Of a DNA stretch of 64,000 bases, positions 36,404 through 45,261 are shown in pieces. Source of the DNA: Palsa-1392 sp963819975 (GTDB taxonomy: Bacteria > Verrucomicrobiota > Verrucomicrobiia > Chthoniobacterales > UBA10450); NCBI GenBank assembly GCA_963819975.1, contig CAWFYE010000019.1, positions 130,838 through 194,837 of the forward strand, written 5' to 3'. Within the stretch, counting starts at the first letter, position 1. The number at the start of each line of letters is the position of its first letter. The position numbers were made by a program, and so were the translations under genes. Below the pieces are notes generated by a model. It searched no databases. It was not told where the DNA came from and saw only the letters and a program-made list of their open reading frames with translations.

Positions 36404-37164
36404 CGAGAAGGAGCCTGACGCGAACGACGCGAGCGAACGAGCAGCTGGCGCTCAATCGTCCGGGCATCTTCGGGCGTATCGACTCCGGGCGAGCCGCTGG
36501 CGGTCACGACCACGTGAATGTTTACGCCATTCTCCAGCGCGCGCAATTGCTCGAGTGCTTCCGCGGTTTCGAGCGGGGACGGTTTCCAGCGAACGAAGCG
36601 CAATAGAAAATCGCGCCGGTAACCATAGATGCCCTGGTGACGGAAATATTTTGGCGTCGCGGCCGGGTCGCGCGGGTAGGGGATAGCGTGGCGCGAGAAA
36701 TAAAGCGCATGGCCTTTAAGATCGAGAACGGCTTTGACCTGATGCGGGGATTGCGCGTCGGCTGGGTCGGAAAAGGGATGGACCGCGGTGATCATCTCGA
36801 TTTTCGGGTCACGCTCCATTTTTCTGGCGAGCTGATTGATTAACCTGGGATTAACCAGCGGTTCGTCCCCCTGGATATTGATGACGTGCGAAATGTTGCG
36901 GAGTTTCTTCGCGACCTCCGCGATCCGGTCGGTTCCGCTGGCGTGGTTCGCACTCGTTAGGCTGACTTCCGCACCCCAGTCAAAGGCCGCTTCCGCGATC
37001 CGCATGTCGTCGGTCGCGATAATGATGGAGTCGAGTGTTTTCGCACGCCGTGATTGCTCCCAGACATGTTGCAGGAGGGGTTTGCCAGAAATCTCGTGGA
37101 GCGGTTTGCCCGGGAACCGCGTCGAGTCCCAACGAGCCGGAATAATGCCGACGATCTTACTCAT
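36400..37164 (-). CDS. kdsB: 3-deoxy-manno-octulosonate cytidylyltransferase
   Basis: 254 residues from the ATG at 37164 (an upstream extension is Arg-rich and overlaps gmhB). It starts IVGIIPARWDSTRFPGKPL, the nucleotidyltransferase signature, then NIQGDEPLVNP, and HQGIYGYRRDFLLRF, both KdsB hallmarks. It joins CTP and Kdo to give CMP-Kdo for the LPS inner core. It is third in the overlapping hldA-gmhB-kdsB-pyrG operon. Confidence 0.95.
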   Translation of the reverse strand: MSKIVGIIPARWDSTRFPGKPLHEISGKPLLQHVWEQSRRAKTLDSIIIATDDMRIAEAAFDWGAEVSLTSANHASGTDRIAEVAKKLRNISHVINIQGDEPLVNPRLINQLARKMERDPKIEMITAVHPFSDPADAQSPHQVKAVLDLKGHALYFSRHAIPYPRDPAATPKYFRHQGIYGYRRDFLLRFVRWKPSPLETAEALEQLRALENGVNIHVVVTASGSPGVDTPEDARTIERQLLVRSRRSRQAPSR

Positions 37165-37699
37165 TCGTCTGGGCGAGAACGGTGTCAGCCGCTGCGGAGA
37201 AATCTTCCGCGATCCAATCGGGATCGGCGTGCGTTTCTTTCGCGCCATAGCCAGTCTTGACCAGGATCGTGCGGACGCCGGCGTTGCGCCCGCATTCTAT
37301 GTCGATTGCCTTGTCACCGATGAAAAATGAGCGCGCCAGATCGAGGTGATGATCGCGCTGCGCCTCCAGGATCATGCCGATCCCCGGTTTGCGCCGTTCG
37401 GTCGCGAGGTCGGGATGATCGGGGCAAAAATAGACGGCGTCGAAAATCGCGGGGCGTACTTTGCGAGCAACTTCCGCTTCGACGAGGCGATAGTCCGCTT
37501 CGGTGAAATAGCCGCGCCCGATTCCGGCCTGGTTTGAAATCACAATTAGTTTGTAGCCGGCGTTCCGCAGACGGACCAGCGCCTCCGGCACGTCGGGAAA
37601 AATCTCGACGTCTTTCGGATCGGAGCAGTAGTTGACCTCGCGCATGAGCGTCCCGTCGCGATCAAGAAAAACGGCCGGCGCGGACTCGTTAGGCGCCAT
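37157..37699 (-). CDS. gmhB: D-glycero-beta-D-manno-heptose 1,7-bisphosphate 7-phosphatase
   Basis: 180 residues from the ATG at 37699. HAD phosphatase motifs: FLDRDGTL (nucleophile and acid/base Asp), SNQAGIGRGYF, zinc-site-like CPDHPD (the usual four-ligand cysteine set appears reduced; only this part is seen), RKPGIGMI, and FIGDKAIDIECGRNAG. It dephosphorylates heptose bisphosphate to heptose-1-phosphate. It overlaps hldA by 11 nt and kdsB by 8 nt. Confidence 0.9.
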   Translation of the reverse strand: MAPNESAPAVFLDRDGTLMREVNYCSDPKDVEIFPDVPEALVRLRNAGYKLIVISNQAGIGRGYFTEADYRLVEAEVARKVRPAIFDAVYFCPDHPDLATERRKPGIGMILEAQRDHHLDLARSFFIGDKAIDIECGRNAGVRTILVKTGYGAKETHADPDWIAEDFSAAADTVLAQTNE

Positions 37700-38699
37700 T
37701 GTCGTCCTCGAAGCTCGCAATTAGCTCCGTCGGGGTGACGGTGGCGGTACCAAGTTTGGCTACGACCACCGCGCTTGCGTGATTCGCGATCTCTGCCGCC
37801 TCGACGGGCGATGCATCGCAGCAGAGCGCGAGGGTAAAGAGCGCGATCGCGGTGTCGCCCGCGCCGGAAACGTCGAAGACCTGGCGCGCTTTGGTCGGGA
37901 TATGGTGCGGTGGCTGGTTGCGCTCGAAGAGCATCATCCCTTGCTCGCCTAACGTGATCAGAAGCATCTCGGTCTCCCAGTTCGAGAGCAGCCGCAGGCC
38001 GGCCGTCAAAAGCACCTTGTCCTCGAGCGGCGGATCGACCGGGTCTTCCGGAGGGAATCCGGCGGCGTGGAGCGCTTCGCTCCGGTTCGGCTTGATGGCC
38101 GTTACTTTGCCCCAGTCGATCTGACGGTGCGGATTGGGATCGGCCGTCGCGATCTTGCCCGCGGCTTTGAGATCGGCGGCGAGTTGCCTAACGAGGTCAG
38201 GGCTGAGAAAGCCTTTGCCGTAATCCTCAAAAATGAAGGCATCAAGCTGCGGCAGCAGTTGGCCGAGGCCAGCCGTTACCTGCTCAATCTGTTCCGCACG
38301 CGGGCCGCGAATTTCTTCGCGATCGACCCGCACTACCTGCTGATTGCGGGCCACGATTCTTGTTTTCACGATGGTACGGAACGCCGGGTCCTGGAGGACG
38401 AGATCGGTCGCAATCTCCTGTTCCCGCAGAAGATCGAGCAACTGACGGCCGCTCTGGTCGGCTCCGACGGTCCCGATGACCGAGACGCCCTCGATGAATT
38501 CGCGAAGATTGCGCGCGACGTTGGCCGCGCCGCCCGGATAAAACGATTCGCCCGTCACCTGGACCACCGGTACGGGCGCCTCGGGCGAGATGCGGCCGAC
38601 TTTGCCCCAGACGAATTCATCGAGCATGAGATCGCCCGCGACGGCGATTCGTTTCCCGGCCGCGCGGGCCAGGATTTCGCGAAGACGATCCAGTTTCAT
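37689..38699 (-). CDS. D-glycero-beta-D-manno-heptose-7-phosphate kinase (HldE N-domain type)
   Basis: 336 residues of PfkB/ribokinase fold: VAGDLMLDEFVWGKVGRISP, PGGAANVARNL, and the C-terminal DVSGAGDTAIALFTLAL with the catalytic Asp and anion hole. The sequence matches the kinase half of HldE; the cytidylyl/adenylyltransferase half is absent, so this is HldA/RfaE1-like, with the adenylyltransferase presumably elsewhere. Its TAA stop falls inside a copy of the dispersed motif (37687-37693). Confidence 0.9.
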   Translation of the reverse strand: MKLDRLREILARAAGKRIAVAGDLMLDEFVWGKVGRISPEAPVPVVQVTGESFYPGGAANVARNLREFIEGVSVIGTVGADQSGRQLLDLLREQEIATDLVLQDPAFRTIVKTRIVARNQQVVRVDREEIRGPRAEQIEQVTAGLGQLLPQLDAFIFEDYGKGFLSPDLVRQLAADLKAAGKIATADPNPHRQIDWGKVTAIKPNRSEALHAAGFPPEDPVDPPLEDKVLLTAGLRLLSNWETEMLLITLGEQGMMLFERNQPPHHIPTKARQVFDVSGAGDTAIALFTLALCCDASPVEAAEIANHASAVVVAKLGTATVTPTELIASFEDDNGA

Positions 38700-38860
38700 G
38701 AGAACAGGCGGAACTATTTCAAGTGCGAGACCGCCAGCAAAAGGGGTTGCTCCGATTCGATAAAACTGGATCGTATCGCGATTTGTGCCGGGTAATGGTT
38801 CTGCATAAAGTGCCCAACTAATCCTGAATACCTTCTCGAAATCAATAGTCGAAGCTGCGG

Positions 38861-39661
38861 ATGAGATCTTTCGTTAACAAAATTTTAGTGGCTGGCTGTG
38901 CGCTGGCTTTACTCTCCGGGCCCGCCTTCGCGGCGGAACCGGCCCGCCGCATCGACGTGAAACGCCTCTCGAAAAACATCGATGACGTCGTGGTGCCGCT
39001 GCCGAACGAAATCTTCGCCGCTCTCGGCAAGCTCGACAGCGTGAACTGGAAAGAATTCGTGCGGACGAACAAGGGAACTAATTTCACGGAACGGCAGCGC
39101 ATCGCCCTCCTTCTCGGCACGGTGATCGCCGACGGTTTCATCGCGGTGCAGGCGGAAGACGCACCTGGCGTGAAAGACATCGGGCAGCGGGTCGTGAGCC
39201 TGGCGAAGGGGATCGGGGTGGGGAATTCAATCGTGCCACACGCCAAGGCGATCACGGAGGCGGCCGACCGGCGCAATTGGCCGGCCGTGCGCCTGGAACT
39301 CGACCGCACTCAAAACAGCGTGCAGCAGGCGATGAACGAAGTGCACGACGAGAAACTTTCCCAACTCGTTAGTCTGGGTGGCTGGCTGCGCGGCACCCAG
39401 GTCCTCACCGCGGTCGTCAATCGGCATTATTCCGCCGACGGCGCGGAGCTGCTCCATCAGCCGGACCTGCTCGAATATTTCCAGCGCAAGCTCGCGGCGA
39501 TGCCGGAGTTTACCGGACCGGTCATTTCGCAAATCCGAGCCGCGCTCCAGGAAGTCAAACCGCTGATCGAAACCGAGGGCACGATTTCGCCGGCTTCGGT
39601 TAAGAAAATTAACGAAATTACCACGCGACTCGATCGTTCCATCGTAACGCGGAACCCGTGA
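38861..39661 (+). CDS. Secreted protein, unknown
   Basis: 266 residues with a signal peptide (MRSFVNKILVAGCALALL, cleaved near AFA-AE). The mature protein looks all-helical, with amphipathic segments such as NIDDVVVPLPNEIFAALGKL and LDRTQNSVQQAMNEVHDEKL. I recognise no family. It overlaps the next secreted protein by 4 nt (GTGA), so the two probably work together in the periplasm or outer membrane. Confidence 0.75.
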   Translation: MRSFVNKILVAGCALALLSGPAFAAEPARRIDVKRLSKNIDDVVVPLPNEIFAALGKLDSVNWKEFVRTNKGTNFTERQRIALLLGTVIADGFIAVQAEDAPGVKDIGQRVVSLAKGIGVGNSIVPHAKAITEAADRRNWPAVRLELDRTQNSVQQAMNEVHDEKLSQLVSLGGWLRGTQVLTAVVNRHYSADGAELLHQPDLLEYFQRKLAAMPEFTGPVISQIRAALQEVKPLIETEGTISPASVKKINEITTRLDRSIVTRNP

Positions 39662-40122
39662 GCCCCTCCATGCGTCCAACACTTTCCACCGCTCGCCGCA
39701 CCGCCCTCCTCCTCGGGCTGCTGCTTGCTCTCCAGGTCGCAGCTTCGCGGGCCTCGGTCGACGACGCCCATTCTTTCGCGCTCCAATCGGCCGAGCCTTA
39801 CGTCAAGCAAGGCTATCAGGTGCGCGAGGATTACTGGGGCGGCGATCTCGGGGTCGGAGAGAAAAAGGCCGTCCGGCAACAGCTTTTCAAGGGGAACGAC
39901 TACTGGTTTTGGATGGGCACCGAAGTCGAGCAGGCCAAAGTGTCGGTTCACATTTACGATAGCGACGGCAAGCTCTGCGAGGAGCCCGATAGCTGGCAAA
40001 AGGGTCATTTCGCCGCCGCGCACCTGATCCCGAAAGCGACCGGGAGTTATTTCGTGATTGTAGCGGTGGAGAGTTCGCCTGAGGAGCGGACCCACTGGGC
40101 GCTGGTTTACGGCTTTAGGTAG
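39658..40122 (+). CDS. Secreted small beta-sandwich protein, unknown
   Basis: 154 residues from a GTG at 39658 that overlaps the previous stop; an ATG four codons on is an alternative. The signal sequence (RRTALLLGLLLALQVAASRA) precedes a compact domain with aromatic-rich strands: VREDYWGGDLGVGEKK, GNDYWFWMGTEV, ATGSYFVIVAVESS. The pattern resembles PPC-type pre-peptidase beta-sandwiches. Function unknown; coupled to the helical secreted protein upstream. Confidence 0.72.
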   Translation: MSPSMRPTLSTARRTALLLGLLLALQVAASRASVDDAHSFALQSAEPYVKQGYQVREDYWGGDLGVGEKKAVRQQLFKGNDYWFWMGTEVEQAKVSVHIYDSDGKLCEEPDSWQKGHFAAAHLIPKATGSYFVIVAVESSPEERTHWALVYGFR

Positions 40123-40191
40123 CCGTCCCGAGGTTTGACACCCTTCCGGGCGCAGCCGTATTCTCGCGGCTGATGAGATTCCAGCCACGAG

Positions 40192-41169
40192 ATGACTGAA
40201 ACACGCACCCTGCAGTTCGAAAACGCGCGGGCCGTGCAGTCTCTTTATGCCCACGATCTTAAATTGATCAAAAATCTCGAAGAAGCGCTCGCTGTGAAAG
40301 TCACGACCCGTGAAGGCTGGATCAAGGTGGAAGGCGAGCCGCCGCAGGTCGCGAAGGCCGAACAGGTTTTCACCCAGCTTGAAAACGCGCGCCAGCGCGG
40401 AGTCGACATTCAGCGTCACGAATTCAATTACGCGCTCAACTCCGTGAACGAAGCCCGCGCCGACAACCTGGGGGACCTTGTCGCGACCAAGATCATGACC
40501 TCATCGCGCAAGCCGGCGATCGTTCCGCGTACGCTCGGACAGCGGAATTATGTCGAGGCGATCCAAAAGCATGATGTTGTTTTCGGGATCGGACCGGCGG
40601 GCACGGGCAAGACCTATCTGGCCGTCGCGATGGCGGTCTCGGCGCTGAAAAAGGAACAGGTCGATCGGATCATCCTCACGCGACCAGCGGTGGAAGCAGG
40701 CGAGGCGCTCGGTTTTTTGCCCGGCGACCTGCAGCAAAAGATCACCCCTTATCTCCGCCCGCTCTACGATGCGCTGCACGACATGCTCGAACCGGAGGAA
40801 CTTGAGCGCTATGTCGCGCGCGAGACGATTGAGATCGCGCCACTCGCCTACATGCGCGGCCGGACCTTGAGCAACGCCTTCGTCATTCTCGATGAAGCGC
40901 AGAACACCACGACCGAGCAAATGTTCATGCTCCTGACTCGGATCGGCCCGCGCTCAAAATGCGTCGTGACCGGCGACGGAACCCAGGTCGATCTCCCGCC
41001 AAACAAACGCTCCGGCCTGCTCGAAGCTCTCCAGGCGCTGAAGAATGTGCCCGGGATCGGATTCTGCTATTTTAGTGACAAAGATGTCGTTAGGCACGAA
41101 CTTGTCCGCGCCATCATCAACGCCTATCAGCAGCACCGTTCGCCGGCCAACACCGGCTCCCGGAAATAG
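40192..41169 (+). CDS. PhoH family ATPase
   Basis: 325 residues. An N-terminal KH-like part (about 1-110; TREGWIKVEGEPPQVAKAEQ) precedes the PhoH helicase-like P-loop domain: GIGPAGTGKTYLAVAMAV, GDLQQKITPYLRPLYDAL, FVILDEAQNTTTEQM (Walker B) and VVTGDGTQVDLP. This is the chromosomal PhoH/YbeZ type linked to rRNA maturation. It leads an operon with the HD membrane protein 2 nt downstream. YbeY, usually between them, is absent here. Confidence 0.93.
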   Translation: MTETRTLQFENARAVQSLYAHDLKLIKNLEEALAVKVTTREGWIKVEGEPPQVAKAEQVFTQLENARQRGVDIQRHEFNYALNSVNEARADNLGDLVATKIMTSSRKPAIVPRTLGQRNYVEAIQKHDVVFGIGPAGTGKTYLAVAMAVSALKKEQVDRIILTRPAVEAGEALGFLPGDLQQKITPYLRPLYDALHDMLEPEELERYVARETIEIAPLAYMRGRTLSNAFVILDEAQNTTTEQMFMLLTRIGPRSKCVVTGDGTQVDLPPNKRSGLLEALQALKNVPGIGFCYFSDKDVVRHELVRAIINAYQQHRSPANTGSRK

Positions 41170-41171
41170 CG

Positions 41172-42809
41172 ATGTTCAAATTCCTCCAACGCAAAAGCCT
41201 CGTGAGGCGCGGGCTCGCCTCGGGCAAAACGCGCCGCCGCCGTGCCTCGAACGAGATGCTGCGCAATCTCGAGCACGCATCCTGGATGAAGGTTGCGATC
41301 TTTATCACCTTCGTCGCCGGTCTCGCGCTTCTTATCTTCAGCGGCCAGCAGCCGGAGCCAACGCGCAACTTTGTCCTCGCTCTCCTCCTTCTCGCGACCG
41401 CGATCGCGCAGCTCTGGATTAATCAGCCCAACACCTTTCTCCGGAACTCGCGCGTCCTCCTCGTCTTCGGGATCATTTATCTGCAGCTGGCCGCGACCAA
41501 ACTCCTGATTGTCCTCTGCAACAGCGGCCTCTTCTCGCTCCTCAGGCCGGAAACGGCCTGGTTGATCGCGCCCTACGCTTTCGCCCCCCTTGTTCTTTGC
41601 GTCCTCCTTGGCCGCAACCATGGCCTTTACGGCGCTGTCTTCGTTAGTCTCTTCAGCAGCATTTTGTTGAACAAGATCGATGCGCCGATGCTGGCGATTG
41701 GTTTGATCAGCGGTTTCACCGCCGTCCTTCTCACCCAGACAGTGCGCCGCCGCAGCCGCCTGATTCGCGCCGGCCTTTGCGTCGGTCTGGCTATCTGGCT
41801 GCTCGCACTCACTTTTGGGTTGATCGGGCCGATTAATCTCTTCGATCCCGCCGCGAGCGATTGGTCCATGATCGGCATCCAAAGTATGTTCGCAATCGGC
41901 AACGGGATAGTGACCGCCATGCTGGTCGGCGGAGCATTGCCGATGCTGGAGCAGCTTTTCCAGATCACGACTGACATTTCCTGGTTGGAAGCCTCGGATC
42001 TGAATCACCCGCTTTTGCGACGGATGACGATCGAAGCGCCCGGCACTTATCATCACAGTCTCGTGGTAGCGAACCTGGCCGAGTCGGCCGCGGAAGCGAT
42101 CGGGGCCAACGCCACGATGTGCCGCGTCTGCTCCTACTTTCACGACATCGGCAAACTGGTGAAGCCCGATTACTTCACCGAGAACATGAATTTCGAGCGC
42201 AACCCGCACGACGATCTCGCCCCCACGATGAGTGCGCTCATCATTATCGCCCACGTCAAGGAAGGTGTGGACCTCGCGCTCAAACACGGGCTCAACCAGC
42301 AAGTCATCGACGTCATCCAGCAGCATCACGGGACGTCGTTAGTCTTCTATTTCTACAAGCGCGCCCTGCAGCAGTACGAAGATGCCCGCGAAGGCGGCAA
42401 GATCATGAAAATGCGGGAGGAAGACATCCCGGAAGTGTCAGAGGAAAGTTTCCGTTACAGCGGACCCAAGCCGCAGACCCGCGAGAGTGCGATCATCAGT
42501 CTGGCCGACATGGTGGAAAGCGCCTCGCGTTCACTCGAAAAGCCAACCCCGCAAAAGATCGAGCAATTAGTAAACGACCTGATTGACCAGCGCCTGGCCG
42601 ATCATCAACTGGACGAGTGCGATCTCACTCTGCGCCAGTTGAGAACGATCGCGGAGCGCTTCCGTTTCACTTTAATGAACATGCTCCACACACGCATCGC
42701 CTATCCGAAGGAAGGCAGGACGGCGACTTCGCGGGACGACGGCGTCCGGCCGGACGTGATGGCGGGGACGAAACGCCCAGCCTCCGCGCCCCCGGTTTCG
42801 GCTGCCTGA
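41172..42809 (+). CDS. 7TM-HD domain phosphohydrolase (PgpH-like, no extracellular domain)
   Basis: 545 residues. A first helix (about 36-55) is followed after only about 10 residues by six more helices to about 270, then an HD domain: GTYHHSLVVANLAESA, YFHDIGKLVKPDYF and QQHHGTSLVFYFYKRA. The HD ligands and architecture match PgpH, which degrades c-di-AMP. PgpH proteins normally carry a large 7TMR-HDED extracellular domain after helix 1; here it is missing, and the protein is about 160 residues shorter than Bacillus PgpH. Nucleotide specificity is inferred. Confidence 0.85.
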   Translation: MFKFLQRKSLVRRGLASGKTRRRRASNEMLRNLEHASWMKVAIFITFVAGLALLIFSGQQPEPTRNFVLALLLLATAIAQLWINQPNTFLRNSRVLLVFGIIYLQLAATKLLIVLCNSGLFSLLRPETAWLIAPYAFAPLVLCVLLGRNHGLYGAVFVSLFSSILLNKIDAPMLAIGLISGFTAVLLTQTVRRRSRLIRAGLCVGLAIWLLALTFGLIGPINLFDPAASDWSMIGIQSMFAIGNGIVTAMLVGGALPMLEQLFQITTDISWLEASDLNHPLLRRMTIEAPGTYHHSLVVANLAESAAEAIGANATMCRVCSYFHDIGKLVKPDYFTENMNFERNPHDDLAPTMSALIIIAHVKEGVDLALKHGLNQQVIDVIQQHHGTSLVFYFYKRALQQYEDAREGGKIMKMREEDIPEVSEESFRYSGPKPQTRESAIISLADMVESASRSLEKPTPQKIEQLVNDLIDQRLADHQLDECDLTLRQLRTIAERFRFTLMNMLHTRIAYPKEGRTATSRDDGVRPDVMAGTKRPASAPPVSAA

Positions 42810-42812
42810 CGA

Positions 42813-43589
42813 GTGGACAATTTCGCGATCGAGCGGGTGCGGGAATACGACGCGCAGGTCGCTATCGTGCTCGGATCAGGGTTAAACTCGTTAGTCCAGG
42901 AACCAGACCGCGACAAGATCATTCCGTATAGCGAGATCGGTGGTCTCCCACGATCGGGCGTAAAAGGTCACTTGAGCCGTTTTGTTCTTGGCGAAATTTG
43001 TGGCACCCGGGTCATCTTCGCCCAGGGCCGCGTTCATCTCTACGAAGGTTACAGCGCGCAGGAGGTGGCCGCGGGAGTCCGATTCCTCGCCCGGGCTGGA
43101 ATCAAGAGACTTATCCTGACCAATGCCGCCGGTTCGGCTAACCCGGATTTTGCCCCGGGCTCCTGGATGATGATCACCGATCATCTCAACCTGACCGGTA
43201 CGACACCATTATTAGGCAGCAATGAGTTTGTCGATCTGACTAAGGCCTACTCGCCGGCCTGGAGCGAGCGATTTGCCAGCTCGGCTCATACTCTCGGACT
43301 GCTCCTGCACCAAGGCGTCTATACGAGCGTGCTCGGCCCCCAGTACGAAACGCCGGCAGAAGTGAAAATGCTGCGACAGTTGGGCTCGGACGCGATCGGA
43401 ATGTCGACCGTGTGCGAGACGATTCAGGCGCGGGCCCTGGGAGTGGAGGTTGCCGGTTTTTCCTGCCTGACGAACTGGGCCGCCGGACTCCACTCCGCGC
43501 GGCTCAGTCACGAAGAAGTGCTGGCCACAGGTTCTGCTGCTGGCGAAGCGTTTGCCTCTCTTCTTTCCGAGGTGGTCGCCGCTTCCTAG
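42813..43589 (+). CDS. Purine nucleoside phosphorylase (trimeric PNP type)
   Basis: 258 residues from a GTG at 42813, 3 nt after the previous stop. VAIVLGSGLNSLV binds phosphate; GHLSRFVLGEICG, FAQGRVHLYEGYS, LTNAAGSANPDFAPG and QYETPAEVKMLRQLGSDAIGM (split across two blocks) are trimeric PNP/MTAP-family signatures. Phosphorolysis of purine nucleosides is expected. It closes the phoH-HD-PNP operon and converges on the acyl-CoA synthetase gene. Confidence 0.93.
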   Translation: MDNFAIERVREYDAQVAIVLGSGLNSLVQEPDRDKIIPYSEIGGLPRSGVKGHLSRFVLGEICGTRVIFAQGRVHLYEGYSAQEVAAGVRFLARAGIKRLILTNAAGSANPDFAPGSWMMITDHLNLTGTTPLLGSNEFVDLTKAYSPAWSERFASSAHTLGLLLHQGVYTSVLGPQYETPAEVKMLRQLGSDAIGMSTVCETIQARALGVEVAGFSCLTNWAAGLHSARLSHEEVLATGSAAGEAFASLLSEVVAAS

Positions 43590-43619
43590 ACTGATCCTGC
43601 GAGATCTGGGTAAAGGACC

Positions 43620-45191
43620 TCACTGGAGAGCTATGGCGCTCTGCCCTGCTCGTAAGATGTACTTTTGAATCTTGCCGGTAGCGGTCTTGGGAAGTTCCCG
43701 GACGAAAGTCACGCCGTGTGGGGCCTTGAAATGGGCGAGGTTTGCGCGCGCGAACTCGCGCAGTTCGTTTTCGTCGGCCTGCCCGCCCTGCTTGAGCACG
43801 ACAAAGGCGTGGGGCGCTTCGCCCCAGCGTTCATGAGGCAACCCGACGATCGCCACTTCCTGCACGGCCGGGTGGCGCAGGAGCACGCCTTCGACTTCGA
43901 CGGAGGAGATATTTTCCCCGCCGCTGATGATGACGTCTTTCAAGCGGTCGCGAATCTCGACGTAGCCATCCGGATGCACGACCGCCGCGTCGCCGCTGTG
44001 AAACCATCCTCCGAGCAGAGCGTTCTCGCTCGCCTCGGGGTCGTTGTAATAGCCGGCCATGACGACATTGCCACGAGCTATGATTTCGCCTTGGGCGATG
44101 CCGTCCTGCGGCACATCGTTGCCCTCCTTATCGACCACTCGTAACTCTCCCGAAGTAATCAGTTCTACACCCTGTCGAGCCTTGATCGCGGCGCGCTCGG
44201 CCACCGGGAGCGACTCGTGTTCCGCGCGCGGCTCACAGACAGTGATGAATGGCGCTGTCTCGGTCAGTCCGTAGACATGGGTAATCGTCCAGCCCAGCTC
44301 TTCTTCCAGTCTCTGAATGGTAGAAGCGGCGGGCGGCGCTCCGGCGGTGACGACGCGAACTCCCTTGGGCGCGATCTGACGAAGGTCATCCGGCGCATTG
44401 GCCAATGAAATCAAGACAGTCGGCGCGGCGCAGAGCATCGTGATCCGCTCTCTCGCCATCAATTTGAAGACCGTCCGCGGTTCGACCTTGGATAGACAGA
44501 TGTGGGTGGCTCCCGCGGCCGTGACGGTCCAGACAAACGTCCAACCGTTGGCGTGAAACATCGGCAATGTCCAGAGATAGCGATCCGCGCAGCTCATCGG
44601 TTGATGAACCAGCGTACCGATGGAATTCATCCAGGCGTTGCGATGGGTGATCATCACACCCTTTGGACGCGAAGTGGTGCCGCTCGTGTAATTGATGGTG
44701 AGCAGATCGGTTTCGGTGATTTCCGGGCGCTCGAATTCACTGGAAGCGTCCAAGAGCAGGGCTTCGTAGTCCAGCCAGCCATTTCCTTCACGCGTTAGGG
44801 CAACAAAGTGAGTGACGTGGGGCAGTTGCGATCGGATGCCATCAATCGCGCCGAGATAATCGCGATGCGCGCAAACCATCCGCGCGCCGCTGTGATTGAT
44901 CAGGTAGACGAAATCATCGGCGGTAAGGCGATAGTTCAATGGCACCAGAACGGCTCCAATCTGAGGGACGGCGTAGAACGATTCGAGGAGAGCGTGCGTG
45001 TTCGGCGAGAGATAGGCGATGCGATCGCCCGCGGCGACGCCCAGTTTCTGCAAGACTGCCGACCAGCGATCGCATCGATCGAGAAATTGCGCATAGGTCC
45101 AGTGTGAGTTGCCCTCGATCAACGCGATGCGTTGCGGGTAGAGCTTGCGCGCGCGGCGGGCGAATTCGAGCGGCGTGAGCGGCGTTTCCAT
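43620..45191 (-). CDS. AMP-dependent acyl-CoA synthetase/ligase
   Basis: 523 residues from the ATG at 45191. ANL-superfamily motifs in order: NYTSGTTSRPKGV (phosphate loop), HVYGLTETAPF, GWFHSGDAAVVHPDGY, DRLKDVIISGGENIS (hinge) and PKTATGKIQKY (catalytic Lys). The sequence resembles short/medium-chain or AlkK/FadD3-like fatty acyl-CoA synthetases. Acyl substrate cannot be told. It is last in a long - strand series after nuoC, with a 70-bp gap. Confidence 0.92.
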   Translation of the reverse strand: METPLTPLEFARRARKLYPQRIALIEGNSHWTYAQFLDRCDRWSAVLQKLGVAAGDRIAYLSPNTHALLESFYAVPQIGAVLVPLNYRLTADDFVYLINHSGARMVCAHRDYLGAIDGIRSQLPHVTHFVALTREGNGWLDYEALLLDASSEFERPEITETDLLTINYTSGTTSRPKGVMITHRNAWMNSIGTLVHQPMSCADRYLWTLPMFHANGWTFVWTVTAAGATHICLSKVEPRTVFKLMARERITMLCAAPTVLISLANAPDDLRQIAPKGVRVVTAGAPPAASTIQRLEEELGWTITHVYGLTETAPFITVCEPRAEHESLPVAERAAIKARQGVELITSGELRVVDKEGNDVPQDGIAQGEIIARGNVVMAGYYNDPEASENALLGGWFHSGDAAVVHPDGYVEIRDRLKDVIISGGENISSVEVEGVLLRHPAVQEVAIVGLPHERWGEAPHAFVVLKQGGQADENELREFARANLAHFKAPHGVTFVRELPKTATGKIQKYILRAGQSAIALQ

Positions 45192-45261
45192 CGGATTTGT
45201 CCGAGGGGAAAGCGACAATCTTATCAGCCTCTCATCTCGCAAGGCAAGCTGTGGTCCCAGC

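Noticed and set aside
39457..40419. 320-residue - strand frame across three + strand genes
   Set aside because: It spans two coupled secreted-protein genes and the start of phoH; no domain seen.
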